Of a DNA stretch of 64,000 nucleotides, positions 1-8,813 are shown piece after piece. The translations under genes were made by a program, and so were the position numbers. This DNA is from UBA10348 sp002469915 (GTDB lineage Bacteria; Bacteroidota; Rhodothermia; Rhodothermales; UBA10348): contig JAQWHM010000001.1 in NCBI GenBank assembly GCA_029249345.1, positions 1-64,000 of the forward strand. Direction: 5' to 3'. The notes under the pieces are model-generated. The model was not told the DNA's origin and searched no databases. It was given only the letters and a program-made list of their open reading frames with translations. Each line of letters opens with the position of its first letter. The stretch's first letter is position 1.

Positions 1-57
1 TTTTTTTTTTTTTTTCGTTTTTGGTGTGGGGGGGGCCGGCGCGCCCCCCCCCCCCAC
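1..57. other. Low-complexity contig end, probably artefactual
   Basis: The first 57 bases are a T run, a short T/G stretch, then G and C runs around a GGCGCGCC core. The deoC reading frame is normal down to about base 58 and then dissolves into a glycine-coding homopolymer, so genuine sequence seems to stop here. Assembly or adapter artefact is the simplest reading. Confidence 0.75.
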
Positions 58-573
58 GACCGCGCGAATATCTTTTTCGACGTACTCGTGATTGCCGCTT
101 TTCAGCATACCCACGTTAATGACCATATCCACTTCCGTAGCTCCATCTCGAATAGCGGTTTCCGACTCAAGTGCCTTAACCGCCGTCGCGCTCACACCGA
201 GCGGAAAGCCGATGACCGTACAGATGGCTACGGGCGACCCTGCAAGCAATTCCGAAGCCAAGCGCACGTAACACGGATTCACACACACGGATGCAAAGCA
301 ATACTTGGATGCCTCTTCGCACAACTCTCGGATCTGAGCCTCCGTTGTTTCAGGCTTCAATGCGGTATGATCAATCATACGTGCGAGTGGAGGCGCCAAT
401 TCGCAGGATGAAAAGCTGTAGCGCTCGGGTTGGTCCACACAGACGCCAAAACGACAAGCTCCGGCATCCACCATATGATTAAGGGCATGCGGACCAGGTC
501 CTCGTTGGGGAGCCGTCGCATCGTATCGAGCTTGCAGTCGCTCGATAATTTTATGTTTTTCCTCTGGTGTCAT
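58..573 (-). CDS. deoC: Deoxyribose-phosphate aldolase, 3'-truncated
   Basis: The enzyme cleaves 2-deoxyribose 5-phosphate to glyceraldehyde 3-phosphate and acetaldehyde in deoxynucleoside breakdown. Reading the minus strand from the ATG at 573 gives 172 codons without a stop. DeoC landmarks are MIDHTALKP (about residue 66), SVCVNPCYV, VIGFPLGVS and EVDMVINVGMLKSG, whose Asp matches the family catalytic aspartate. About the last 80-90 residues, including the Schiff-base lysine region, are lost where the sequence turns into homopolymer at the window edge. The protein has about 55-60 extra N-terminal residues compared with the short bacterial DeoC type. It lies 42 bp downstream of the lipid kinase on the same strand, so co-transcription is likely. 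The ATG is the first usable start after an in-frame stop. Confidence 0.92.
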
Positions 574-615
574 CTGCTTAAGATACGCTGAGCGCCTAAC
601 ATTATTGCGTTGATG

Positions 616-1563
616 TTAAAGTACTTCGGGAGCACTTTTGGGTACAATTACGCGGAGTGAATTCGCTACAACGTTAACCTCAATGGAACGTGCTTCCAGC
701 GACTGCACTTCACCATCGGCGTGGATAGGCAAGCCCCGGTCCGTGTCTATCAGCATTTTTTCCAATTGATGATAATTGACTTCCTTCATGGTAAGGTGCT
801 TCCCCTCTCGCGTTGCCGGTAACAAGGAAAGCGATCTCATGATGGAACAGTTCTCCACTACACACGCATCTACTCGTCCATCAGAAACCAAGGCCTTCGG
901 ATTGATTGAATAGCCGCCACCAGAATCTTGGGCATTTCCAATGGTGGTGAACATCATTCGACCAGAAAAAATGGGCTCCTTCCCATTCGACAGATTCCAA
1001 ACAGTCGCTCCCGAGGATATCCACGATTTCAAGGCAACTAGAATGGATACGGTATATCCAATCCCGAACGGCCATCCTTTATACTTGGGCGCGATAACCG
1101 CACAGAATGCGTCAAAACCTACTCCTAACGCGTTTATAAAGCGGCATTCGCGTGTCTTACCCTCTTCTTTCCACCGGCTATATCCGGTGTCTACGGTCCT
1201 CAGGGTTCCAGTAGATAGGGCGCTGATGGCTTCCTTCCACTCCATGGGCATTTTTAAGGCTCGTGCAAAATCATTCCCAGAACCTAACGGAAGTATGCCC
1301 ATCGGAACACGTGACCCCACTTCGACGAGACCTGTTCCCACTTCGTGAACCGTTCCATCTCCCCCGACCGCCAAAACGAGGTCCACCTCCGCTCCTAATT
1401 CCATAGCCAACTCTCTGGCGTGCCCCTTGTACTCCGTGCAATGAAACCGCACCGACCCAAAGGTCGCGTGCAGCTCATCCTTGAGGTTGGTTTCTAGATG
1501 AGCCAGCCTGCCGGTTTGCGCGGCAGGATTAAAGACAACAACTACGTTTCTAAATTGAGACAT
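616..1563 (-). CDS. Diacylglycerol/lipid kinase family protein (DagK/YegS-like)
   Basis: This 315-residue protein carries the DAGK catalytic domain. NPAAQTG lies near the N-terminus, the nucleotide-binding GGDGTVHEV motif is at about residue 67, and GSGNDFAR at about residue 95; the YegS-type beta-sandwich C-terminal half follows. Family members phosphorylate diacylglycerol or related lipids at the membrane with ATP, recycling lipid for phospholipid synthesis; the exact lipid substrate cannot be read from sequence. The ATG at 1563 is followed directly by the beta-strand VVVVFNP, as is usual. The length (about 300) is normal. It faces the ABC-type binding protein divergently and is followed on its own strand by deoC. 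Confidence 0.9.
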   Translation of the reverse strand: MSQFRNVVVVFNPAAQTGRLAHLETNLKDELHATFGSVRFHCTEYKGHARELAMELGAEVDLVLAVGGDGTVHEVGTGLVEVGSRVPMGILPLGSGNDFARALKMPMEWKEAISALSTGTLRTVDTGYSRWKEEGKTRECRFINALGVGFDAFCAVIAPKYKGWPFGIGYTVSILVALKSWISSGATVWNLSNGKEPIFSGRMMFTTIGNAQDSGGGYSINPKALVSDGRVDACVVENCSIMRSLSLLPATREGKHLTMKEVNYHQLEKMLIDTDRGLPIHADGEVQSLEARSIEVNVVANSLRVIVPKSAPEVL

Positions 1564-1667
1564 GGTGGAAACTACGATCTTCTAGAACAATTATGCCCCA
1601 TCATCGAAACAGAACCCTATCTTCTGATTCCTTTTCTCAGGTCAATCAACTAAATCTGCTTTTGGCT

Positions 1668-2597
1668 ATGCGGCGTGCGCCCATTGTTGCGTTCCTGTTT
1701 CTAACATTGCTGACTTCCTGCGCACTGTTCGACAAACCCCAAACAGCTGCCGAAAACGGTGAAATTCAGCTGGTGGACGGCCTAGGACGCTTGTTTGCAT
1801 TCAATGAACCTGCACGGCGGGCCGTTACAATTGCTCCGGGAGCCACGGAAGTTGTGTTTGCGGCAGGTGGCTTTGATCGGCTCATTGGCGTGAGTAACGT
1901 GGATGATTTCCCACAATCAGTGACATCCCTACCTCAATTTTCTGTTTTGCCCATGGACTTCGAGGCCATTGTGGCGCTCGAGCCAGACCTAGTACTGGCC
2001 TCCTCCCAAGTGAACGACCCACGCAACGCCGACATGTTCGACGAGCTAAACATTCCCGTTTTTTACCTGGATGCCTCTTCTTGGTCCTCGGTACACGCCT
2101 CCATTCGAAACGTAGGAATTCTGCTAGGCACAGAGCCCCAAGCCATAGCGGCCCAAACTGCGCTGGATACTCGAGTGGAAGACCTCAAAAAACGGACGAC
2201 CACTCTGGCTGATCGTCCCAGGGGAATATTCTTGGTTAGTAATGTCACCAGTTATTCGTTTGGTGCTGATTCCTACGTCCAGGATGTCTTAGACTGGGCT
2301 GGTATCGAATCGCTCACCAAGGATCACGAGAGCCCAGCACCAGTTTTGTCGGATGAATGGGTACTAATTGAGGATCCCGACGTTATTATTGGAACGTTTC
2401 CGTCTGATTTCACACCAACAGATTTACCCCAGCACCATGCTTCGTGGGAGCGGTTGCAAGCCGTAGAAAAAGGAACTGTTTTTTCGATCGAACCGAACCT
2501 CATTTCTAGACCGGGACCGCGAAACGTTGACGCAGCCTACCAGATTGCCAAACACGTCCATCCTCAACTCTTCATTACCCTGACCGATTCGATTTGA
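1668..2597 (+). CDS. ABC transporter substrate-binding lipoprotein, helical-backbone (BtuF/FepB-like)
   Basis: Periplasmic lipoprotein of the helical-backbone metal-receptor type that captures vitamin B12, heme or ferric chelates for an ABC importer. The ATG at 1668 gives a hydrophobic signal peptide ending in lipobox LTSC (Cys18). A longer reading from 1593 lacks signal features and would crowd the divergent promoter. Typical features are TIAPGATEVVFAAGG near residue 62, IVALEPDLVLASS, and a C-terminal lobe with DWAGI and the IEDPDVII segment. Its stop overlaps the TTG start of the permease by four bases, so the two are translationally coupled. Ligand is undetermined: B12 and iron chelates are both possible. 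Confidence 0.85.
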   Translation: MRRAPIVAFLFLTLLTSCALFDKPQTAAENGEIQLVDGLGRLFAFNEPARRAVTIAPGATEVVFAAGGFDRLIGVSNVDDFPQSVTSLPQFSVLPMDFEAIVALEPDLVLASSQVNDPRNADMFDELNIPVFYLDASSWSSVHASIRNVGILLGTEPQAIAAQTALDTRVEDLKKRTTTLADRPRGIFLVSNVTSYSFGADSYVQDVLDWAGIESLTKDHESPAPVLSDEWVLIEDPDVIIGTFPSDFTPTDLPQHHASWERLQAVEKGTVFSIEPNLISRPGPRNVDAAYQIAKHVHPQLFITLTDSI

Positions 2598-3607
2598 AAC
2601 GGCAGCATGTCATATTACTAGTTCTCCTGATGGCCATACTGCCTGCCTTGGCCGTATCCATCGCCTTTGGGTCCATATCCATCCCCGTGGCGACCACCTT
2701 CTCCATGCTGCTAGGGAACGGAGCAGGTGTAGAGGAGACGTTGAAAGTGATCATTTTACAGCTGCGACTACCCAAAGCCATTGCTGCTTTTTTCGTTGGA
2801 GGTGGCCTCTCGCTGGTTGGAGTCGCGATGCAGGCTCTGGTCCGAAATCCGTTAGCCGAACCCTATGTGCTAGGCGTTTCGGGAGGTGCCTCTGCTGGTG
2901 CGTCCCTGTTTTACCTCGGTCTGGTACCGACCCTGATTGCCACGCAGCTAGACCTTGCCTTTGCCTCTTTTTTGGGTGCCTTACTCTCCATTAGTATGGT
3001 ATACCTCGTTGCTCGATCCTCTGGCAGCTTGTCCGTTTCCCGATTGCTACTGGCCGGAGTAGCCATGGCCTCGTTCATGGCTGCCATTTCATCCTTTGTT
3101 TATTTCGCCACCCCAGATTTGAACCGCATGAGGTCTGTCCTCTTCTGGCTCATGGGTTCTTTTTATCATATTACGTGGGCTGATTTACCAGCAGCCATTG
3201 CCGTTACGCTTGCGGGTGGCGGCATCCTACTCGGTCTTTCTCGGTCGTTAGACGCCATGCTCATTGGCGAAGAACCCGCGCAATCCCTTGGTGTACCCGT
3301 TGAATCGGTGAAGAAAATTCTCATCGTGCTTTCTGCGTTAGTCACCGGTACGTTGGTCTCTGTTTCAGGAGCTATCGGGTTTGTGGGGCTCATCATACCT
3401 CATTCTGTGCGGAGTCTCATGGGCGTAAATCATCGATATGTACTTCCTGGTTCGTTCTTGGCAGGTGGCATTTTTCTGGTTTTAGCAGACACCCTGGCTA
3501 GGAGTATTCTTCCCGGCCAACAACTGCCCGTGGGAATTGTAACGGCCATTGCCGGTGTACCCTTCTTTTTATTCCTTCTCCGGCGAACAGACTATCAGTT
3601 CAAATAA
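2594..3607 (+). CDS. FecCD/BtuC-family ABC transporter permease
   Basis: Inner-membrane permease of 337 residues with about ten hydrophobic segments, typical of the FecCD/BtuC family that imports B12, heme or siderophores with the preceding binding protein. Diagnostic segments are VGVAMQALVRNPLAEPY, GVSGGASAGA and, near the C-terminus, GFVGLIIPHSVR, which contains the coupling loop for the ATPase. Translation starts at TTG 2594, overlapping the binding-protein stop (TTGA). The expected ATP-binding subunit does not follow: the next gene is a prenyl synthase 48 bp downstream, and no ABC ATPase is encoded anywhere in the window. The ATPase is presumably supplied from another locus. Confidence 0.93.
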   Translation: MKRQHVILLVLLMAILPALAVSIAFGSISIPVATTFSMLLGNGAGVEETLKVIILQLRLPKAIAAFFVGGGLSLVGVAMQALVRNPLAEPYVLGVSGGASAGASLFYLGLVPTLIATQLDLAFASFLGALLSISMVYLVARSSGSLSVSRLLLAGVAMASFMAAISSFVYFATPDLNRMRSVLFWLMGSFYHITWADLPAAIAVTLAGGGILLGLSRSLDAMLIGEEPAQSLGVPVESVKKILIVLSALVTGTLVSVSGAIGFVGLIIPHSVRSLMGVNHRYVLPGSFLAGGIFLVLADTLARSILPGQQLPVGIVTAIAGVPFFLFLLRRTDYQFK

Positions 3608-3655
3608 TCTCGCCAGAACCTGAATCGTAACGCTTCTCAAGCGTATTTTTAGAAC

Positions 3656-4672
3656 ATGCAGCAGACAGAATCCGAAGTACCACCAGCACCGCCCGTCGGA
3701 AAACTGACCCTAAAAGGGATCCAGCGACCCATTAATGCGGAACTGACCCATTTCCGAGCCTATTTTCGGGATGCAATGAAGTCTGAGGTCTTTCTGCTGG
3801 ACCGCGTCATCCAGTATTTGCTGAAACAGAAAGGGAAGCAGATGCGCCCTATTCTGGTTCTTCTCTCTGCTCGAGCATGCGGCGGTGTAAATGAATCGAC
3901 CTACCGAGGCGCAGCGCTTGTAGAATTGCTACACACGGCCACCCTGGTGCACGATGATGTTGTAGATGATGCGGATCGACGCCGTTCTGTGTTTTCCATC
4001 AGGGCGCTATGGAAAAACAAAATAGCCGTACTGCTAGGCGATTTCCTGCTTAGTCGTGGTCTCCTGCTCGCACTCGACCACAAGGATTACCAACTCCTGC
4101 ATATCCTTTCAGATGCCGTTCGACGCATGAGCGAAGGAGAACTCCTCCAGATTGAAAAGGCCCGAAAGCTGGACATCGACGAGGAGACCTACTTTCGCAT
4201 CATTTCGGATAAAACCGCATCTCTCCTGGCCGCTTGCACCATGTCTGGAGCCGCATCGGCTACCGAGGATGAACATATTCGAGAACGCATGAAAGCGTTT
4301 GGTCAGGCCTTGGGCATGGCCTTCCAGATTCGGGATGACCTATTCGACTTTGGCGTTACCGATGTAGGAAAACCTCTCGGAATCGATCTGATCGAGAAAA
4401 AAATGACGCTCCCCCTCATTTATTCCCTTTCGCGGTGTAAAAAGGCAGACCGGAAGCGCCTTATGCGTCTAGTCCGGAAAGACCAGAAGTCTAAAGAAGA
4501 CATTCGGACGGTGACTCAATTTGTTACTGAGCAAGGGGGAATAGAGTACGCCACCTCCGCCATGATGGAATACGCTAACGAAGCGAAGCAAGAATTGGAG
4601 ATTTTACCGCCATCGCCAGCCAGAGATGCACTCAGTGATCTGGTAACCTTTACGGTTACGCGACAGAAGTAG
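3656..4672 (+). CDS. Polyprenyl diphosphate synthase
   Basis: Trans-prenyltransferase of 338 residues that condenses isopentenyl diphosphate onto an allylic primer to make a long-chain polyprenyl diphosphate, probably the menaquinone side chain. The first aspartate-rich motif is in LVHDDVVDDADRRR (about residue 98) and the second in FQIRDDLFDF (about residue 225); the substrate-binding GKQMRP is near residue 60. The length agrees with octaprenyl/heptaprenyl synthases such as IspB rather than with farnesyl synthases, but chain length cannot be fixed by eye. The gene's last 17 bases overlap the end of the convergent alpha/beta hydrolase gene. Confidence 0.9.
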   Translation: MQQTESEVPPAPPVGKLTLKGIQRPINAELTHFRAYFRDAMKSEVFLLDRVIQYLLKQKGKQMRPILVLLSARACGGVNESTYRGAALVELLHTATLVHDDVVDDADRRRSVFSIRALWKNKIAVLLGDFLLSRGLLLALDHKDYQLLHILSDAVRRMSEGELLQIEKARKLDIDEETYFRIISDKTASLLAACTMSGAASATEDEHIRERMKAFGQALGMAFQIRDDLFDFGVTDVGKPLGIDLIEKKMTLPLIYSLSRCKKADRKRLMRLVRKDQKSKEDIRTVTQFVTEQGGIEYATSAMMEYANEAKQELEILPPSPARDALSDLVTFTVTRQK

Positions 4673-5444
4673 ACGTCGTTCTTTTCAAGAAAGCGATGGC
4701 TATTTCATTGAAGACTTCGGGACGCTCAATATTGCAAACATGTCCCACCCCATCAATCACTTGCAGATGCGAATTAGGTGTCCGAGCTACTACCTTCTTG
4801 GCCGGCGGTAAAAACATGTAGTCTCGGCTACCCATCAGATAAAGAGAGCGCATCTTGGACTGAACAGAGGCCCATTTTTGCAATTTTCTACTCACCGAAG
4901 GAATGAGCCCAAGCCACCTTCGAAATTCCTCTGGGGCAACCCGGCGCGATTCCCTGATAAAAACCTTCCGAGCCTCAGCGGCCTTTTTACCCGGCATAAT
5001 GATCCAGGCAAAAATTGCGTACAGCGTTTCGAACGGGACGAGATATTTAAGCGACTGACCTGCAACAATCAGAATTCTGGCCCATTTCGTGAATCCGGCA
5101 ACCGCACCAGCATACACAGCGGACAAAGCCCGCTCGGGAGCCATTTCGACTATCGTTCGAATGAGAATAGTACCCAAAGATACGCCCACAAAATGAGCCG
5201 ACTTAATGGATTCCTTATCCAGCACCTTCAAAACATCTTGGCTGATGGCTTCTATCGAGTAGGCTCCCTCGCCGTGATAGTCATTCGACCTTCCATGGCC
5301 CCTCAGGTCAACCAAAAGCACATTAAACTCCTTCTGAAAAGCTCGAAGTTGCTTAAACCAGACAGCCGAGCTGCCCCCTGCGCCATGCACAAAGACCACC
5401 CATTCGCTGGATTGTGATGCTGCAAATATTTTGTAGAAAAGCAT
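4656..5444 (-). CDS. Alpha/beta hydrolase
   Basis: A single-domain alpha/beta hydrolase of 262 residues. The oxyanion-hole motif VHGAGG is at about residue 18, the DLRGHGRS strand-turn near 48, and the nucleophile elbow GVSLGT near 88. Near the C-terminus MGSRDYMF and VGHVCNIERPE supply the catalytic Asp and His. The start at 5444 is chosen because a clear GGAG ribosome-binding site lies six bases upstream; a longer frame from GTG 5468 would include that site. The family covers esterases, lipases and other ester hydrolases, so the substrate is unknown. The gene converges on and overlaps the end of the prenyl synthase. Confidence 0.85.
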   Translation of the reverse strand: MLFYKIFAASQSSEWVVFVHGAGGSSAVWFKQLRAFQKEFNVLLVDLRGHGRSNDYHGEGAYSIEAISQDVLKVLDKESIKSAHFVGVSLGTILIRTIVEMAPERALSAVYAGAVAGFTKWARILIVAGQSLKYLVPFETLYAIFAWIIMPGKKAAEARKVFIRESRRVAPEEFRRWLGLIPSVSRKLQKWASVQSKMRSLYLMGSRDYMFLPPAKKVVARTPNSHLQVIDGVGHVCNIERPEVFNEIAIAFLKRTTSTSVA

Positions 5445-5580
5445 GAAAACTCCTATTTCAGAAGGCACGGTATACGGATAGATTCCAGTCTGGTTGTCAC
5501 TCCATCACCTCCTGCGCAGATTTTTCACTAGAGAGGCACCTTTTTTTTGGCTCTAAAGCTGCTGACCCCGATTTTGAAGC

Positions 5581-6741
5581 ATGGCAACAATACATACTTT
5601 TTTTGCATCTCAGTTTGGAGATGCGCCAGATATCGTGACTTCTGCCCCAGGCCGCATTGAGGTCTTGGGAAATCACACGGACTACAACGGAGGAACGGTT
5701 GTAGGCGGCTGTATCGAAAAGCGACTTTTCGTGGGGATCACTAAGCGGACAGACAAGACCATTCGCTTAACTAGTTCTGACCCGCTGTCATTGGATACAC
5801 CGGTGGTTTCTTCCCTCTCGTCCTACGCAACGGATGATCTTCCCGATTGGACCAAGTACCCACTTGGCATTCTCGACGAGTTGCTAATGAGTACCTCATT
5901 GGACGCTGGTTTTGATCTGGCCGTGCATTCTGAAATTCCGACCGGCGAAGGACTATCTAGTAGCGCCGCCATAGAGTTGGCTACGTGTCTGGCGTTGGAT
6001 GCTGTCTTCGATCTTTCCCTCCATCTCAATCAGATGATTGGCCTCTCCCACCGAGCGGAAAACCGTTTTGTAGGCGTGCCCTGTGGGTTGTTAGACCAAA
6101 CGGTGGTTGGGCGAGGAAAAGAAAATGCACTCGTGGTGCTGGATGCCGGATCGGGGCTGCATCAGGTTCTCCCAGTTGGAGCTTCGTTTCGGCTCGTGGT
6201 GTTTAGAACCCACATTCGACATGAGCTGCAGCATTCACCTTATGAGGTTCGACACCGTGAATGTCGGGACGCTATAATGAGTCTCGAACGTCTCATTCCA
6301 GGCGTCAGACATTTGGCACGTCTGCACCCGGCAGATATCTCTGCGTACGACATCGTGTTAAATGAAACGCTCGCCCGCCGCGCGCGCCATGTGGTCGAAG
6401 AGCAACGGCGTGTCGGCCAGTTTCTGAAAGCACTGAATGAGGCGGATTTACGCGCGGCGGGCAGCCTCCTGTCCGCATCGCACGAAAGCTCAAAAAGCCT
6501 TTTCGAAAACTCCACTCCCGAAATGGATTTTCTAGTTGCTGCGCTTTCAGCAAATGAACAAGTCTACGGCGCCCGGCTTTCTGGAGCGGGATGGGGCGGC
6601 GCCGTGTTAGCCCTTGTGTCAGATTCATTTCTAGACAGCGACGCAAACCGTCTGGCCGACGTTTACCAGGCAACTTTCGACGTGCGACCCAAGTGGTGGA
6701 GAACCACTCTCCATGAAGGGGCTAGGCGGGAAAGCCATTGA
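5581..6741 (+). CDS. galK: Galactokinase
   Basis: GHMP-family kinase (386 residues) that phosphorylates galactose at C1, the first step of the Leloir pathway. It has the galactokinase signature GRIEVLGNHTDYNGG at about residue 25, the ATP-binding PTGEGLSSSAA at about 121, and the third GHMP motif LSGAGWGGAV near 336. Motif 1 departs slightly from the common GRVNLIGEHTDY (Asn for Glu), so a related sugar kinase is possible, but length and motif spacing fit GalK. No galT, galE or galM lies nearby, so the gene appears to stand alone. It is divergent from the alpha/beta hydrolase across a 136-bp promoter region. Confidence 0.88.
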   Translation: MATIHTFFASQFGDAPDIVTSAPGRIEVLGNHTDYNGGTVVGGCIEKRLFVGITKRTDKTIRLTSSDPLSLDTPVVSSLSSYATDDLPDWTKYPLGILDELLMSTSLDAGFDLAVHSEIPTGEGLSSSAAIELATCLALDAVFDLSLHLNQMIGLSHRAENRFVGVPCGLLDQTVVGRGKENALVVLDAGSGLHQVLPVGASFRLVVFRTHIRHELQHSPYEVRHRECRDAIMSLERLIPGVRHLARLHPADISAYDIVLNETLARRARHVVEEQRRVGQFLKALNEADLRAAGSLLSASHESSKSLFENSTPEMDFLVAALSANEQVYGARLSGAGWGGAVLALVSDSFLDSDANRLADVYQATFDVRPKWWRTTLHEGARRESH

Positions 6742-6825
6742 TTTCTCTATCCGCTGAAACGTTTAGCGTGCAAGTACAACTCATCTGGAAATACTGCTGT
6801 TTCCGGCAACCACATCCCCTACTTA

Positions 6826-7461
6826 ATGTCCAAATCAGACGAAAATCAAGCAAAAAGACCAAAACGATCTTGGAAACGCACAGCCTTAGAGTGGGCTGGC
6901 CTTCTAGCCATTATCGCATTTTTCAGGTATACGGACCAGGGAACGGTGGTTCAGAGCTGGTTACAAAGAGGGCTGTTAGCCACGGGCATCATGCAAGCCG
7001 ATGTGCGATATGCTGAGAATCATGATGAGCCTGCAAACTTCAACTTGAAGCTGACTACGCTCGAGGGAGAACCAGCACTTCTGAGCGATTATCGTGGCAA
7101 GGTCATATTTCTGAATTTCTGGGCTACTTGGTGTCCTCCTTGCCTAGCTGAGATGCCGTTCATTCAGTCCTTGTACGAAGATGTCGCAAGTGAAGACATC
7201 GTTTTTGTGATGGTTTCCACGGATGAAGAAGTGGAAACGGCTCAACGGTTCATCGATGCGAAGGGGTACACACTACCCATATACAGACTAGCAGGGCGCG
7301 TTCCTGCCCAGTACGATGTGCGGACTCTTCCCACGACCTATGTCATTTCGCCGTCTGGAAACATGGCAACGGTCCATGTTGGAATGGCTAACTACAATAC
7401 GCGCGGGTTTCGAAAATTTCTAAAGCAGATGTCTGTTACCGGAGTCTTAGAAGACATTTAG
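6826..7461 (+). CDS. TlpA/ResA-like membrane-anchored thioredoxin
   Basis: A 211-residue redox protein. After a basic cytoplasmic start, one membrane segment (about residues 22-37) anchors a periplasmic thioredoxin-fold domain. The active site is WCPPC in FWATWCPPCLAEMP near residue 105; the cis-proline segment is TLPTTYVI near 170. TlpA/ResA proteins reduce disulfides in the periplasm, often of apocytochrome c during heme attachment, or serve as general thiol reductants. A c-type cytochrome gene lies at 33 kb, so cytochrome maturation is plausible but not shown. The stop overlaps the convergent cupin gene's stop by four bases. Confidence 0.9.
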   Translation: MSKSDENQAKRPKRSWKRTALEWAGLLAIIAFFRYTDQGTVVQSWLQRGLLATGIMQADVRYAENHDEPANFNLKLTTLEGEPALLSDYRGKVIFLNFWATWCPPCLAEMPFIQSLYEDVASEDIVFVMVSTDEEVETAQRFIDAKGYTLPIYRLAGRVPAQYDVRTLPTTYVISPSGNMATVHVGMANYNTRGFRKFLKQMSVTGVLEDI

Positions 7462-7835
7462 TCTTGGTCTCTGAGATAAGCATCCGTTCCATCTAGCCAA
7501 TCCTGTCTAGGTGGGCTAAAAATATCAACATCGAGCGTGTCTTCGAGAGCCTCGGCTTTGTGCCAAACGTTGGAAGGGATATGAAGAACTTCTCCTTCAT
7601 TCACATCCACTACTTCGGACAGGTCTTCTCCAATCCAGAAGCGCAGCTTCCCTTTTAGTATGTAGGTAATCTGCTCATTGTCGTGCTGATGCAACGGGAC
7701 AATAGCCCCTTTATCTAAGTAGACATGCGCCAGCATAACGCGATCCCCCGTTACTAGCTTTCTTCCAATTTTGGGCGAGAGGGCTTCGAGTGGTATTTCA
7801 TCCCAAGAGACTTTAGAAACTGAATCGGTAGACAT
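7458..7835 (-). CDS. Small cupin-domain protein
   Basis: Single-domain cupin of 125 residues. The first cupin motif is seen in PLHQHDNEQITYILKG and the second in LHIPSNVWHKAEAL, giving the His/His/Glu metal ligands. Such proteins act as metal-dependent dioxygenases, isomerases or sugar/pectin-binding proteins; ligand and reaction are not predictable here. The ATG at 7835 places the cupin fold at the normal distance from the N-terminus. The frame is open upstream to 7928 (ATG-less until there) but adds only low-complexity sequence. It converges with the thioredoxin gene. Confidence 0.82.
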   Translation of the reverse strand: MSTDSVSKVSWDEIPLEALSPKIGRKLVTGDRVMLAHVYLDKGAIVPLHQHDNEQITYILKGKLRFWIGEDLSEVVDVNEGEVLHIPSNVWHKAEALEDTLDVDIFSPPRQDWLDGTDAYLRDQD

Positions 7836-7983
7836 AAGAATCTGATTTGATTGGAGGCATAATTGAAAGTATAACGTCCGGAGAACGGAGTCAAAAGACC
7901 TCCCACCCTTAAACCGCCTCCGTAACACATTTCGTTCGAGTGCATCCTACATTACAGCATCTTCGCCTCCTTTCTGGTCAACT

Positions 7984-8004
7984 AAGGAGAAAACCCTTCT
8001 CCTT
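7984..8004 (+). promoter_or_regulatory. 8-bp inverted repeat in the olsB leader
   Basis: AAGGAGAA and TTCTCCTT form a perfect 8-bp stem with a 5-base loop, ending 8 bases before the olsB ATG. The stem contains a Shine-Dalgarno-like AAGGAG, but it is too far (about 22 bases) from the ATG to be the normal site. It could form an RNA hairpin against the start codon region or be an operator. Confidence 0.35.
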
Positions 8005-8012
8005 TCGGTCCT

Positions 8013-8813
8013 ATGGCAGTTCGTCGAAAAAGCACGCGTCCCCTTTCGAATGTTCGGCTCATTGATGAGCTAAAAGTGCGCATGCCTACCGACGCAACCT
8101 ATGATGTTGGCATTGCAGAATCCGAGGCGGAAGTCATGGCACTGCAAAGCCTTCGATATTCCGTGTTCAATGTCGAAATGAAAGAAGGGTTGTCAGCTTC
8201 CCACATTGAAGGTTTGGATGTAGATGCTTTTGACGATCAGTGCCATCATTTGTATGTAAGACATCGAGATACGGGCATCATGGTGGGTACTTACCGAATG
8301 CAAACGGTAGACATGGCCCAATCGCATAATGGGTTTTACTCCGGCACCCTGTTTGATTTTTCAGCCGCACCAAGACAACTCATCCAGCGCGGAGTTGAAA
8401 TTGGCAGAGCATGTATTGAGTTTGACCATCGAAGCCTGAAAGTGTTGTATCTCCTTTGGAAAGGCCTCGGTGTGTATGCGGCTCATCTCGACAAACAATA
8501 CCTTTTTGGCTGTTGTTCGCTCACTGGTCAGAACGAAGAAGAGGGTTTGGCTGTAAAGAACTATTTAGAAAAACGAAGTAGGATGCACCCTGATTTCGAG
8601 ATTTCACCTCTTGAATCACATATTTGTTGCCAAAACCTCGTTTCAGATGCCATTTCAAAACCCCCACGGCTCATGCGAGCATATTTGTCTCTAGGAGCAT
8701 TAATTTGTAGCCCTCCTGCTATTGATCGCAAGTTTAAAACCATTGACTTTTTGACGGTTTTTGATACGCGTACATTGAAGCGAACCGATCTTGCCTTTTA
8801 TCGAATTGCATAA
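8013..8813 (+). CDS. olsB: Ornithine-lipid N-acyltransferase (OlsB-like, GNAT fold)
   Basis: Acyl-ACP-dependent N-acyltransferase of 266 residues, matching the OlsB family that attaches a 3-hydroxy fatty acid to the alpha-amino group of ornithine to give lyso-ornithine lipid. Recognisable features are ALQSLRYSVFNVEM near residue 44, the conserved DQCHHLYV, GTYRMQ, and IGRACIEFDHRS near 130 in the acyl-CoA/ACP-binding core. The stop and the ATG of the next gene, an O-acyltransferase, share TAATG, and that pairing is the best support for ornithine lipids. A related amino acid head group (for example glycine or lysine) cannot be excluded. An inverted repeat lies just before the start. Confidence 0.83.
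   Translation: MAVRRKSTRPLSNVRLIDELKVRMPTDATYDVGIAESEAEVMALQSLRYSVFNVEMKEGLSASHIEGLDVDAFDDQCHHLYVRHRDTGIMVGTYRMQTVDMAQSHNGFYSGTLFDFSAAPRQLIQRGVEIGRACIEFDHRSLKVLYLLWKGLGVYAAHLDKQYLFGCCSLTGQNEEEGLAVKNYLEKRSRMHPDFEISPLESHICCQNLVSDAISKPPRLMRAYLSLGALICSPPAIDRKFKTIDFLTVFDTRTLKRTDLAFYRIA

Noticed and set aside
88..482. Open frames on the plus strand at 88-482
   Set aside because: They overlap the minus-strand deoC reading, which matches the aldolase motifs throughout, and have no protein-like features.
6373..6462. 12-bp inverted repeat with GC-rich arms inside galK
   Set aside because: The loop is 66 bases and the arms fall in Arg/Ala-rich codons; about 0.3 such pairs are expected by chance in the window, so it is not notable.
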